13,952 bases of DNA from Methanobacteriota archaeon (GCA_023430285.1 JAEZAV010000057.1:1-13952), one strand, 5' to 3'. Counted from the stretch's first letter, positions 5,729 through 13,692 are shown. Made by a program: numbers and translations. The notes: generated from the sequence alone by a model not told the origin.

Positions 5729-8035
5729 TCATTCCATCTTCCATGATGCAACTGCTGTTTGTCCCATGGATACAGAACCATCTCCTGCACATGTATTTTT
5801 GTGTTGGATAAATTTGTAACCTTCAGATTTAACTTTATCACGCACACTCACTGATATGGCTTCGTTGTAGAAGACACCTCCAGTCGCACCGATGATGTCG
5901 ACACCAGTTTTTTCTGCGGCATTTATTGCTAACTCTGCAAGGCCAAGTGCCACTGCCTTTTGAGCCCCAAATGCTATATTGTTAACATTTTCTCCATTTT
6001 GTTTCAATTCAATACATTTTAAAAGGATTTTTGAGGTGTTTAAATATTCCATGTTATTTGAAACATCCTTTTCTATTTCGTATGGAATATCCACAACACC
6101 TTTGCTGTAGTAGGCTGCGGATTCCAGTTTCATTGCCGGTTCACCTTCATATGTCCTTTTACCGCAAATTCCAAGGCTTGCTGAAATTGCATCAAGAACC
6201 CTTCCAGTACTGGTGGTAATATTCATATTAAACCCGGTTTCCAGCTGTTTAACCACTAGATCAATTTCTCTTTCGCCATGTTTGAAATGTTGGATGTAGC
6301 TGGTTTTCATTAGTTCGGATAATTCATCAACATCCATGGAACCGTATAACATGGACATAACCATTCTGGCTGGATACTTGGTAGTTAAATCACCACCAAC
6401 CAATTTTTGTGGTATTAAACTTGCTACACGTTCGTAACTTGCTCCTTGAGTATGAAGAATTTCTCCACCCCATGCTGTTCCATCCTCCCCGTAACCAACA
6501 CCATCTGCAGCAATGCATATGACTTCATCAACCTGATTATCAACACAGAGTGCTGCGGCATGTGCATGGTGGTGTTGCACTCTTAAGATATCCGCACCAA
6601 ACTTGTCTCCCATTTCCTCTGCAAGTTTGGTTGTGAAGAACATTGGATGTAGATCACAGGCAATGACATCAAAGTCATCTGTCTTGGTGATGTCCATCAT
6701 ATGATCCACGGCATTTTGAAGGTACTGGAATGTGTCGTACTTGGTTGTATCTCCTATATGTTGTGATACGTAACATTTTCCTTCCTTTAAAATTGAAAAG
6801 GTCACATCTATTTCTGGACCCAAGGCAAGAACCTTCAGTTGATTGTTTATCCCTGAAAAGTCGTAGGGTTCTGGTACGTAACCTCTTGAACGCCTGATAA
6901 ATGCGAGCTCTCCATCTCTAAATCTTACCACAGAATCATCACACCTGTTAACAATTCTTCGATTGTGCAAGAGGAAATAATCGGCTATACCCTCCAGCTT
7001 GGATATTATTTCTTCGTTTTTGATGAGCATGGGCTCACCTGGCATGTTGGCGGAAGTCATGATGTAAGCAGGTTCTGTGCTGTAGCTGAAGAGTAGATGA
7101 TGAAGACCCGAGTAGGGGAGCATGACACCCAGATTATGCAGGTAGGGTGAAACTGATGGGGCCAGTGAGTAGTTTGAATTTTTGTTCAACACCACAATTG
7201 GTCTTCTCCTGGACTGGATGGTATCAGATTCCACATCAGAAACTTCAGCAAATCCTTTAACAGTCTCAATATTTGGGGACATGATTGCGAATGGTTGGTT
7301 GAATCTTCTCAATTTTTGTCTCAAACTATCAACAGGGCCGTTTTCAGTGGTTTTCACAACTAAATGAGTCCCACCAATGCCTTTGATTGCCAGAATTTTT
7401 CCTTCGTCAATTAATTCTGCAGCCTTTTTAATGGGATTTTCAACTTTTAAAATATCCTCCTTGTACAGAAATACCTCTGGACCACAAACATCGCAGCAGC
7501 TTGCTTCTGCATGGTACCGTCTATCTTCAGGATCTTCATATTCAACTTCACATTCATTACATAATGGAAAATCTTCCATGGATGTACGTTCTCGGTCGTA
7601 CGGAATCGAATTAATGACTGTGAAACGAGGCCCGCAATCTGTACATGCTGTAAATGGATATTTATATCTCCGATTATCAGGATCAGCCATTTCTTCCAAA
7701 CAGTTCGAACATGTTGCAACGTCAGGGGGAATTACAGATGCTCCAGAAAAGTTATTGGAGCTTGGAATTATCTTGAAATCATCGTACGCAGTCAAATCTC
7801 CATTTAACCATTCTACCTTTAATGAGTTTATTTCAGAAATTGGGGGTTTATTCTCCTTTAAATCTACTATGAATTGATTTATATCGTTTTCTTTTCCTTC
7901 CAATATTATTTCAACGATATTTCCCAAGTTCCTGACGTAGCCATTTAAATTTATTTTCTTGGCTAATCTGTAAACTGTGGGCCTAAATCCAACACCCTGT
8001 ACTATTCCCTGTACCAATATTCTGGCTTGTTCCAA
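5729..8035 (-). CDS. hypF: HypF, carbamoyltransferase for NiFe-hydrogenase maturation
   Basis: HypF uses carbamoyl phosphate and ATP to make carbamoyladenylate and transfers the carbamoyl group to the C-terminal cysteine of HypE, the source of the cyanide ligands on the iron of [NiFe]-hydrogenases. All four parts are present in order. The acylphosphatase-like domain carries the VQGVGFRP motif near residue 18. The zinc-finger region (about 109-188) has CSNC, CTDC, CNEC and CDVC pairs. A YrdC-like adenylation domain spans about 200-385 (IKGIGGTHL). The Kae1-like domain carries the HHHAHAAA metal-binding motif. There are 768 residues, normal for the family. No ATG is available: TTG (8047) and GTG (8044) follow an in-frame TAG. 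TTG at 8035 is preferred because GGTGA (8041-8045) sits 5 nt before it. No other hyp gene is nearby. Confidence 0.96.
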   Translation of the reverse strand: MEQARILVQGIVQGVGFRPTVYRLAKKINLNGYVRNLGNIVEIILEGKENDINQFIVDLKENKPPISEINSLKVEWLNGDLTAYDDFKIIPSSNNFSGASVIPPDVATCSNCLEEMADPDNRRYKYPFTACTDCGPRFTVINSIPYDRERTSMEDFPLCNECEVEYEDPEDRRYHAEASCCDVCGPEVFLYKEDILKVENPIKKAAELIDEGKILAIKGIGGTHLVVKTTENGPVDSLRQKLRRFNQPFAIMSPNIETVKGFAEVSDVESDTIQSRRRPIVVLNKNSNYSLAPSVSPYLHNLGVMLPYSGLHHLLFSYSTEPAYIMTSANMPGEPMLIKNEEIISKLEGIADYFLLHNRRIVNRCDDSVVRFRDGELAFIRRSRGYVPEPYDFSGINNQLKVLALGPEIDVTFSILKEGKCYVSQHIGDTTKYDTFQYLQNAVDHMMDITKTDDFDVIACDLHPMFFTTKLAEEMGDKFGADILRVQHHHAHAAALCVDNQVDEVICIAADGVGYGEDGTAWGGEILHTQGASYERVASLIPQKLVGGDLTTKYPARMVMSMLYGSMDVDELSELMKTSYIQHFKHGEREIDLVVKQLETGFNMNITTSTGRVLDAISASLGICGKRTYEGEPAMKLESAAYYSKGVVDIPYEIEKDVSNNMEYLNTSKILLKCIELKQNGENVNNIAFGAQKAVALGLAELAINAAEKTGVDIIGATGGVFYNEAISVSVRDKVKSEGYKFIQHKNTCAGDGSVSMGQTAVASWKME

Positions 8036-8096
8036 CCAATTCACCAACTATCAATAGTTTTTTTTAAATTATTTCCTGATACTCATTTAAAAATTT
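8036..8096 (-). promoter_or_regulatory. hypF promoter and start-deciding ribosome binding site
   Basis: TTGGTGA (8047-8041) on the - strand is 5 nt before the TTG at 8035, the same spacing as for dnaK. Further up, TTTTTAAAT (about 8086-8094) is a plausible TATA box, predicting a start near 8062 and a leader of about 25 nt. Confidence 0.45.
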
Positions 8097-8101
8097 TGAT
8101 T

Positions 8102-8140
8102 TAAAAAAAGTTATCCATTCATGACATAAGCGATTATGGG
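8102..8140 (-). terminator. hairpin and oligo-T terminator after the QueG-like gene
   Basis: CATAA (8125-8129) and TTATG (8134-8138) can pair around 4 nt. About 15 nt further on, the - strand has T7 (8103-8109). This would leave a 3' untranslated tail of about 80 nt after the QueG-like gene and separate it from hypF. Confidence 0.4.
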
Positions 8141-8191
8141 TTAGTTTGGTGTTCTATACAACCCTCGATATTTTCATGGACAATTATTTGA

Positions 8192-8887
8192 TCATTTTCC
8201 AAAGGGACAGTTGTAGATGCAAAGACCACAAACTGACAATTTTCCCTCTTTTTCCAGATTTTCTAAGTACAATTCACATTTCCTAGCATCGTACCTTACA
8301 TCACGGGATTCGTCTTCATTAAAATTAGATCCAGTAAATGCTTTAACTGGACAGATATCTACACATTTTCTGCAATCTCCGCACTGATCTTTCATAGGTT
8401 TACCAGTGGGAGTCAGAGGGGCATTGGTCAGAATGGTGGTCCATCTAACTCTTGGTCCATTTTCAGGAGTTATCAAAAGGCAACTTTTTCCTATCCAACC
8501 TAGACCTGCTAAATTGGCAGCTAGTTTATGTGAAAAAACAGCACAAATCCTTTCATCATCAAATCTTTCTGAAGCAGGTACAGGCAAAGCTAGATAACCC
8601 TGCTTTTGAATCGATCTAGCCAGTCTAGAAGCAATTAAATCAAGTTGAAGATTTACGATGTTATAGTTGTGTTGGTAGTTGACAGCAACTGACTGCTCAC
8701 ATCTCCTAGGAAGATCATCTACAATGGTATCTAAAAGCAGTATGCCAATTGATATGGCCCGAGGGTATTGCTCAATACTAATTTTACCCTGTTGGAATAT
8801 GAAATCACCTGCATGGGTGATATCTGCAACACCATAATAATCTGCACCTAAATTTCTTGAAAATTCATCTAATCCTTCATCAAGCAA
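8192..8887 (-). CDS. QueG-like protein with two [4Fe-4S] clusters
   Basis: This 231-residue, probably cytoplasmic redox protein is related to epoxyqueuosine reductase QueG and similar corrinoid/iron-sulfur reductases. The conserved LAGLGWIGKSCLLITPENGP segment (about 126-145) is the QueG-type motif. C169-x2-C172-x2-C175-x3-C179-P gives the first cluster; C220-x2-C223-x3-C227-P together with C204 gives the second. The chain ends right after the second cluster, lacking the C-terminal HEAT-like region of long QueG proteins. Archaea make archaeosine rather than queuosine, so the substrate is probably different and is unknown. The start is uncertain: a TAA stop lies two codons upstream, and TTG at 8887 is the first usable codon, with only a weak GGGACGTG before it. 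hypF follows in the same direction after 144 nt and a possible terminator, so a functional link is not shown. Confidence 0.78.
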   Translation of the reverse strand: MLDEGLDEFSRNLGADYYGVADITHAGDFIFQQGKISIEQYPRAISIGILLLDTIVDDLPRRCEQSVAVNYQHNYNIVNLQLDLIASRLARSIQKQGYLALPVPASERFDDERICAVFSHKLAANLAGLGWIGKSCLLITPENGPRVRWTTILTNAPLTPTGKPMKDQCGDCRKCVDICPVKAFTGSNFNEDESRDVRYDARKCELYLENLEKEGKLSVCGLCIYNCPFGK

Positions 8888-9086
8888 AATTTACACGTCC
8901 CTTTCATTGTTTCACAGTTAATAACCGAAAACTTGTAGTATGAACTGTTTATACTTCAATATTTTCCACCAAATTATTAGTTTTTTAGGACTCACACGGT
9001 CGTATTAATAGTGAATTTATATTTCAGTTTTTATGAGTTATTAAAAAATATAAAATTATAATCTATTAAATGTTAAAGATGATATT
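8888..9086. promoter_or_regulatory. divergent promoter region of the QueG-like and DJ-1-like genes
   Basis: This is a 199-nt AT-rich gap. On +, TTTATATTTC (about 9016-9025) is a good TATA box predicting a start near 9046. AGATGAT (9077-9083) is a weak ribosome binding site 3 nt before the ATG at 9087. On -, GTATAAACAG (about 8946-8955) is a plausible TATA box for the QueG-like gene. A short palindrome, GTTAATAAC (8919-8927), lies between that TATA box and the gene. No small gene is apparent. Confidence 0.45.
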
Positions 9087-9707
9087 ATGAAAGCATATAT
9101 TTACGTATTAAACACTTTAGCGGATTGGGAAATCGGCTATTTAACTGCTGAACTTAATAGTGGCAGATATTTAGATAAAACAAAACCTTCAGTTGAAGTT
9201 ATAAAAATCGGAAGTACAACCGAACCTATAAAAACAATGGGGGGCATTAAAATCGTGCCAGATGAGAGTGTTGATAATATCCGGTTTAAGGAAGATGATT
9301 TACTAATTTTACCTGGAGCAGATACCTGGATGGAAGAGGAAAATAAAAAAATAATAGACGCTGTTCCTGATATTATGGATAAAAAAGTAATTGTTGCTGC
9401 AATTTGTGGAGTTACGATCGCCCTAGCAAATAGGGGCCTATTGAACAACAGGAATCATACCAGCAATGACTTGGAAGTTTTAAAAATGTTCTGTCCACAA
9501 TACACTGGAGAAAATTTTTATTTAAATCAACCTGCAGTCATAGACGACAATTTAATCACTGGAAGCGGTATTACTCCCTTAGAATTTTCATATGAGGTAT
9601 TAAAGAGAATAAATGTAATGAAAGCTGAAACACTGGAAGCTTGGTATCAATTATATAAAACTAATGAACCAAAGTATTTCTATGCCCTAATGGAATCACT
9701 TAAATAA
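9087..9707 (+). CDS. DJ-1/PfpI family protein (class I glutamine amidotransferase-like)
   Basis: This 206-residue cytoplasmic protein has the flavodoxin-like fold of the DJ-1/PfpI superfamily. The nucleophile elbow VAAICGVTIALANRG places Cys107 as the reactive residue. Glu15 near the N-terminus (ADWEIGYLTAEL) is in the position of the glutamate that pairs with this cysteine in DJ-1 proteins. LLILPGADTWM (about 72-82) is the typical strand-loop before it, and NHTSND (about 123-128) follows it as in the YdeA/YoaZ-like branch. Members act as proteases, chaperones, glyoxalase/deglycase-like or stress proteins, and the branch here has no defined reaction. The ATG at 9087 has only a weak ribosome binding site. 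It is transcribed alone, divergently from the QueG-like gene. Confidence 0.85.
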   Translation: MKAYIYVLNTLADWEIGYLTAELNSGRYLDKTKPSVEVIKIGSTTEPIKTMGGIKIVPDESVDNIRFKEDDLLILPGADTWMEEENKKIIDAVPDIMDKKVIVAAICGVTIALANRGLLNNRNHTSNDLEVLKMFCPQYTGENFYLNQPAVIDDNLITGSGITPLEFSYEVLKRINVMKAETLEAWYQLYKTNEPKYFYALMESLK

Positions 9708-9715
9708 TCATAAGG

Positions 9716-9726
9716 GAATTTTTTTA
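9716..9726 (+). terminator. oligo-T terminator after the DJ-1-like gene
   Basis: GGGAA followed by T7 (9719-9725) begins about 10 nt after the stop codon. No hairpin is visible. Confidence 0.45.
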
Positions 9727-9782
9727 AATTATAATTGATTGAAATTCATTTTTACCCATATATACCTCATATAACTCTTTTT

Positions 9783-10232
9783 TCAATGTTTTTTCTTGAG
9801 GATCAAGTGTTTGGGATAGAAATCATATTTTTCATAGAATTTTAGGGCATTTTCATTACCATAACTGACAAGGATCTCCAAATCTGAAACTTTATTTAGT
9901 TCCATCCAGTTTAAAGCACGTTCCATGAGTTTATTCCCAATACCTTCCTTTCTGCAGCGTTTATCCACATACAAAGACTCAACAGAACCCTTTTCGTCGA
10001 CTATTGAGCTAACACTGTATGCCAAATAGTTCTCACCATCCTTAACAATGTCCAATCTCAATTTTCCAGATTCAGCAAGATTTTCAAAATGTTCCTTTCT
10101 TTTTTCAAAGGTTAAACATTGATAGTCCATTGGAAAATATTTGGATTGTGATTGCAAGTGGTGAATTAACTTTTTCCACATGTCTGAAATGAGTTCAAGA
10201 TCCTTTTCATCGGTTTCATTGTAGGTTATCAT
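9783..10232 (-). CDS. GNAT-family N-acetyltransferase
   Basis: From the preferred start this is a 149-residue acetyl-CoA-dependent N-acetyltransferase of the GNAT fold. The acetyl-CoA-binding motif A is SLYVDKRCRKEGIGNKLM (Q/R-x-x-G-x-G/A form: RKEGIG). Motif B is NENALKFYEKYDFYPK near the C-terminus. The acceptor substrate cannot be told. An in-frame ATG at 10271, 3 nt after the polB1 stop, would add 13 residues but has no ribosome binding site. ATG at 10232 has AAGTGA (10237-10242) 4 nt upstream and gives the typical short GNAT N-terminus MITYNETDEKDL, so it is preferred. It is very likely co-transcribed with polB1. Nothing shows a replication role. Confidence 0.83.
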   Translation of the reverse strand: MITYNETDEKDLELISDMWKKLIHHLQSQSKYFPMDYQCLTFEKRKEHFENLAESGKLRLDIVKDGENYLAYSVSSIVDEKGSVESLYVDKRCRKEGIGNKLMERALNWMELNKVSDLEILVSYGNENALKFYEKYDFYPKHLILKKKH

Positions 10233-10274
10233 GATTTCACTTGTTATTTGCAAATCTGAAACAAAATTCATTTT

Positions 10275-12071
10275 CTATTCAGATTCAGTTTCTTGATCTA
10301 CAAAAGTAGCATAAAAACCATCTGTATCAGCATATATTGCTTTAAAACCAAAATTTTCCGCTTTTTCCATGGTTTTCTTAATAAAATCTCTTCCCCAAGC
10401 CGTTACAGCTTCAGCACATTCGATCCTGTACCATCTGAATCTTGAGTAACCATAAACTCCGTACATAGAATTTGCAAGCCTTTTAAGGGCTTGCTGCTGA
10501 ACATCAAGCACCTGTTTTTCTCGAGGATTTTCCGCCATTTTCATGGCTGTTTTTAACCTAACCCTTTCCTTTAGAATATTACCTATGATGGATGGAACAA
10601 ATCCTATAGGTTTTTTTAAAAATTTGTGGCCAACTTCAGGGGCAGTGTAACAGTCCTCATCATCACACTCCAACACCAATGTGTCTGGCGAAACATTTTT
10701 AGAAATAATAATACTCGGGTAAAGACTCCTGAAATCGAATGATACTATATTTTCATGCAAACCCTTAACAGGATCCTTCACATATCCTCCTGCAGCTCTT
10801 TTACCGCGTCTTTCTGAATACTGTGAAGAAGAAGGTTTGTTGGGCACCATATCTCCAAGTTCATGGGCCTTACGAATAAGGTACCATTCAACCATTTGTC
10901 CTGTAGCCATCCTTGCAATGTCGAAAAATGGTTGACCAACTATTCTAGTGAGCTCCATACTCAGTGGCAACATTTTCTCAGCAATCTTGGTGACCGCAAC
11001 TGCATCGTCCAGTGAGTACTCGAAGAGTTTCTTTAATTTTGCACCGCCTTCATCCCAGTACTGGTAGATCTCATCACCAGGCACATCTTCTTTAGCTTCG
11101 TCGAAGAGTTCTTTATAAACACGTTCAAGGGTGTACCTATCCAACTGCAAATATCTGCGCATTAATAGGTAAAGATCAACATGAATTCTTCCTTTGACCA
11201 TTGCGGAATTTGTATAACCTCTTCTCATAAATTTTATACCCGATCCATCCACTCCGAGGTTTGGCTTCACATTCAATTTTGCTGCTCTATCCCTGATATA
11301 CGGCATATCAAAATTATCAGAGTTGTAACCAACGAGGATGTCAGGATTCTCTGATCTTACTATTTCGAAAAATCTTTGAATCATGTGGGCTTCGGTTTTG
11401 AGCGTTTCAACATATTCCAGATCCGAACTTTTGGTTGACAAAACCTTTTTCAAGCCGTGATTACTGGAAAGACTCATCATGATAATTGGATCTTCTTCTG
11501 CTTGAGGCATTCCCTTGGGATTTCGGACTTCTATATCGAAACTTAGGGTTTTAAGATCTGGAAATCCTGATTCAATTTGTTCAGGTTTTCCTTCCAACTC
11601 AAAAATACATACATCTGTATCACAACTGAAGCTGATGGAGTCGGGATCCACACAATTTCCATTGACTAAAACTTGGCCCATTGGAAAAATGTTCTTGTCT
11701 ATCAAGTAACGCCTGTAGAACGGAATATCATGCTCTAAAATATCTGTTACAGAACCTAAATTTCTAATTTTGTCCCTTAATTTAGGTACGTCCTGGGGAT
11801 GATGTAGAGTAACCTTTAAAAAGTCTTTCATTTCACCTAGATAGTTGATTCTAGCCCATTCAACCATTTCAATATCCAATTCGTTTAAATCTGCTATGCA
11901 CTGTTCAGGATCCAGTGGAAGAACGTATATGTAAGGTTTGAAGTTTTTATCAAGGACAATTATAGATTGACCTTCTTCATCTCCCTCGAGTCTTCCGAAC
12001 ATTCTGATAACAGCTTTATCCTCTTCTGTAATGTAATCTATGTCTAGAAGCACGAATTTTCTACTTTCCAT
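10275..12071 (-). CDS. polB1: Family B DNA polymerase, large N-terminal subunit of a split PolB
   Basis: This is a replicative/repair DNA polymerase fragment of 598 residues. The N-terminal domain (1-170) is followed by the 3'-5' proofreading exonuclease: Exo I at D179-I-E181, Exo II GYNSDNFDMPY (248-258) and Exo III Y352...D356. The palm and fingers carry motif A, SFDFRSLYPSI (444-454), motif B, ALKRLANSMYG (528-538), and motif C, Y580-A-D-T-D584. The chain stops 14 residues after motif C, so the rest of the palm and the thumb are absent; one-piece archaeal PolB has about 780 residues. In Methanothermobacter thermautotrophicus PolB is encoded as two separate proteins (MTH1208, about 586 aa, and MTH208, 223 aa), and this gene matches the larger one in size and end. 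The partner is not in this window. A GNAT gene begins at once downstream, arguing against a recent frameshift. The start ATG lies about 2 nt from the predicted transcription start. Confidence 0.95.
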   Translation of the reverse strand: MESRKFVLLDIDYITEEDKAVIRMFGRLEGDEEGQSIIVLDKNFKPYIYVLPLDPEQCIADLNELDIEMVEWARINYLGEMKDFLKVTLHHPQDVPKLRDKIRNLGSVTDILEHDIPFYRRYLIDKNIFPMGQVLVNGNCVDPDSISFSCDTDVCIFELEGKPEQIESGFPDLKTLSFDIEVRNPKGMPQAEEDPIIMMSLSSNHGLKKVLSTKSSDLEYVETLKTEAHMIQRFFEIVRSENPDILVGYNSDNFDMPYIRDRAAKLNVKPNLGVDGSGIKFMRRGYTNSAMVKGRIHVDLYLLMRRYLQLDRYTLERVYKELFDEAKEDVPGDEIYQYWDEGGAKLKKLFEYSLDDAVAVTKIAEKMLPLSMELTRIVGQPFFDIARMATGQMVEWYLIRKAHELGDMVPNKPSSSQYSERRGKRAAGGYVKDPVKGLHENIVSFDFRSLYPSIIISKNVSPDTLVLECDDEDCYTAPEVGHKFLKKPIGFVPSIIGNILKERVRLKTAMKMAENPREKQVLDVQQQALKRLANSMYGVYGYSRFRWYRIECAEAVTAWGRDFIKKTMEKAENFGFKAIYADTDGFYATFVDQETESE

Positions 12072-12105
12072 GAACTTTTATTTATGCTGTGAATGTTATA
12101 TAAGT
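12072..12105 (-). promoter_or_regulatory. polB1 promoter, probably leaderless
   Basis: TTATATAA at 12096-12103 is a good TATA box. A start about 27 nt downstream falls near 12073, essentially at the ATG (12071). No Shine-Dalgarno precedes this ATG, in agreement with leaderless initiation. Confidence 0.55.
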
Positions 12106-12178
12106 TGTTAAATATTGGTTTGACTAAGGTCACGATAAACTCAAATAAGAGTTAAAAGAATTTTTAGGTAAAAATATA

Positions 12179-12193
12179 GGAGTTAAAATTTCC
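12179..12193 (+). promoter_or_regulatory. ribosome binding site of the second GNAT gene
   Basis: AGGAG at 12178-12182 lies about 11 nt before the ATG at 12194, a somewhat long spacing. No other in-frame start is nearby. A TATA box upstream is not clear in this AT-rich stretch. Confidence 0.4.
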
Positions 12194-12808
12194 ATGAAAC
12201 TTAAGGAATTAGATCTAACTAAATATGACATCAATCAAATTTCAGAAATGATTTACGAGACTGATCAAAATCTTTTCGGGATTTTCCTTGATAAAAATCC
12301 TAAGAAAGCTGTTTCAAAACTCAAAAAGCTCATAGAAGCGGGAAAAAATTGCTATGGGCACGAGCACATCTATATTGCAGAAGATGAGGATGGCACTATT
12401 CAAGGGGTATTAGTTGCATTTAGAGGGGATGAAATAGGTTTTGTTCAAGAGGCTAAAATTTTCAAGGCAACCATGAATTTCAAGGATTTCTTTAAATTAA
12501 CCTTCATAAAACCCATATATGATAGTATAACAGCTTCTTCAATCCAAGGAGATGACTTTTACATAGGAAATCTTGTTGTAGATTCAAATTTGAGGGGAAA
12601 GGGTATTGGTTCAAAGATAATTGAACAATCATTCCAACTTGCAAGGGATAAAAAATGTAAAAGAGTTTTGCTCGATGTAATATTTGAAAATACAGGTGCA
12701 AAAAAACTTTATGAGAGAATAGGATTTAAAAAATGCAGTGAAAAGAATTTATGGTGGTCAAATAAATCAGATGGAACTTATGGGATGGAATATCCCCTTA
12801 AAAACTAA
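12194..12808 (+). CDS. GNAT-family N-acetyltransferase
   Basis: This 204-residue protein has a GNAT domain in its second half. NLVVDSNLRGKGIGSKII (about residues 126-143) is motif A with the RGKGIG pyrophosphate-binding loop. VLLDVIFENTGAKKLYERIGF (about 155-175) is motif B. The first 100 residues are a less conserved, helix-rich N-terminal part (DLTKYDINQISEMIYETDQ), as in longer GNATs that acetylate small molecules or ribosomal proteins. The substrate cannot be told. It diverges from polB1 and is not similar to the GNAT at 9783 beyond the fold. The alpha/beta-hydrolase gene follows after 60 nt in the same direction without a clear terminator, so the two may share a transcript. Confidence 0.85.
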   Translation: MKLKELDLTKYDINQISEMIYETDQNLFGIFLDKNPKKAVSKLKKLIEAGKNCYGHEHIYIAEDEDGTIQGVLVAFRGDEIGFVQEAKIFKATMNFKDFFKLTFIKPIYDSITASSIQGDDFYIGNLVVDSNLRGKGIGSKIIEQSFQLARDKKCKRVLLDVIFENTGAKKLYERIGFKKCSEKNLWWSNKSDGTYGMEYPLKN

Positions 12809-12868
12809 TAAAAATTATTGGCACCGTCATAGAATACAGTTAAAATAAATCTACAGGGAAAAATAATC

Positions 12869-13648
12869 ATGAAACTAGTTTTTGATGAAACTGGAAATGA
12901 AAACAAGGAATCCATAGTGTTCCTACATCCTGGAGGAATGTCTGGCTGGATGTGGGAGCCGCAGATAAAACATTTCAAAAATTATCATTGCATAATTCCT
13001 GATCTACCTGAACATGGCCGGAGTGCCAGTATAAAACCCTTCACAATAAAAAGAACATCTGAAATGGTGGCGAAATTAGTTGAAGATTGTCCAAATGAAC
13101 GGGTAAATCTGGTTGGAATTGGTTTAGGAGGGCAAATAATCCTCCAAACCATGAGCAAATATCCTGAAATAGTAGATCGTGCCATGGTAAGTGGAACTTT
13201 AGTCAGAAACCATCAATACAAATCTTTAATAGCACGTTTAAATGAGCTTTTAATGATTTACAAACCTGTAAAAAACAATGACTTCTATGTTAAGGCGTAT
13301 ATGAGAACTTATAACATGCCCAAAGTCTATTTTGACAAGTTCAAAATTTCCACCCATCAAATTGAAACCAGTTCAATAGAAAGGATTCTATTGGAAAATC
13401 ACACCTTCAAACTACCTCCGATCTTGGAAACAGGTGAAAGGAAACTTTTGGTTATGGCTGGTGAGAAAGATTATAACATAATCAAAGATTCTTCAAAGAA
13501 AATTATGTACGAATATCATGCTAGAGGAGCTCTTGCATTGGGAGGGGGACATCTTTGGAACATGGAAACTCCTTATAAATTTAACGAAGTTTTAGATGCA
13601 TGGCTCCAAGACCAACCCTTACCTGAAGCCCTAATCTCTCCACTTTGA
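12869..13648 (+). CDS. alpha/beta-hydrolase-fold protein lacking the nucleophile serine
   Basis: This 259-residue protein has the alpha/beta-hydrolase core: oxyanion-hole loop FLHPGGMSGW (18-27), strand-turn IIPDLPEHGRS (42-52), and the nucleophile elbow NLVGIGLGGQII (80-91). Acid-strand LLVMAGEKD has Asp201, and GGGHLWNMETP has the catalytic-type His228. The elbow normally reads G-x-S-x-G, but here Gly85 (codon GGT, 13121-13123) stands where the serine should be, so a classical Ser-His-Asp triad is absent while Asp and His remain. It could be a pseudoenzyme, a lyase or cofactor-independent variant, or use another residue; one base change (GGT to AGT) would restore Ser. The ATG at 12869 has only a weak GGGA upstream. 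A TATA-like TTAAAATAAAT (about 12840-12850) could give a leaderless mRNA. Confidence 0.85.
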   Translation: MKLVFDETGNENKESIVFLHPGGMSGWMWEPQIKHFKNYHCIIPDLPEHGRSASIKPFTIKRTSEMVAKLVEDCPNERVNLVGIGLGGQIILQTMSKYPEIVDRAMVSGTLVRNHQYKSLIARLNELLMIYKPVKNNDFYVKAYMRTYNMPKVYFDKFKISTHQIETSSIERILLENHTFKLPPILETGERKLLVMAGEKDYNIIKDSSKKIMYEYHARGALALGGGHLWNMETPYKFNEVLDAWLQDQPLPEALISPL

Positions 13649-13681
13649 TATCCAAATTTTTAGATACCACTATTTTAATTC

Positions 13682-13692
13682 TGGTTTTTTTT
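13682..13692 (+). terminator. oligo-T terminator after the alpha/beta-hydrolase gene
   Basis: GG followed by T8 (13684-13691) begins about 35 nt after the stop codon. A shorter TTTTTT (13775-13780) lies further on. No hairpin is visible. Confidence 0.45.

Noticed and set aside
8887..8930. ATG-initiated frame upstream of the QueG-like gene (contains a C-x2-C pair)
   Set aside because: It is in a different frame from the gene, ends after 12 codons and has no ribosome binding site; the two-cysteine pair looks coincidental.
10275..10300. Frameshift or premature stop truncating the DNA polymerase
   Set aside because: I recognise no thumb-domain coding sequence beyond the stop. A GNAT gene begins within 3-42 nt, and the end point matches the known natural split in Methanobacteriales.
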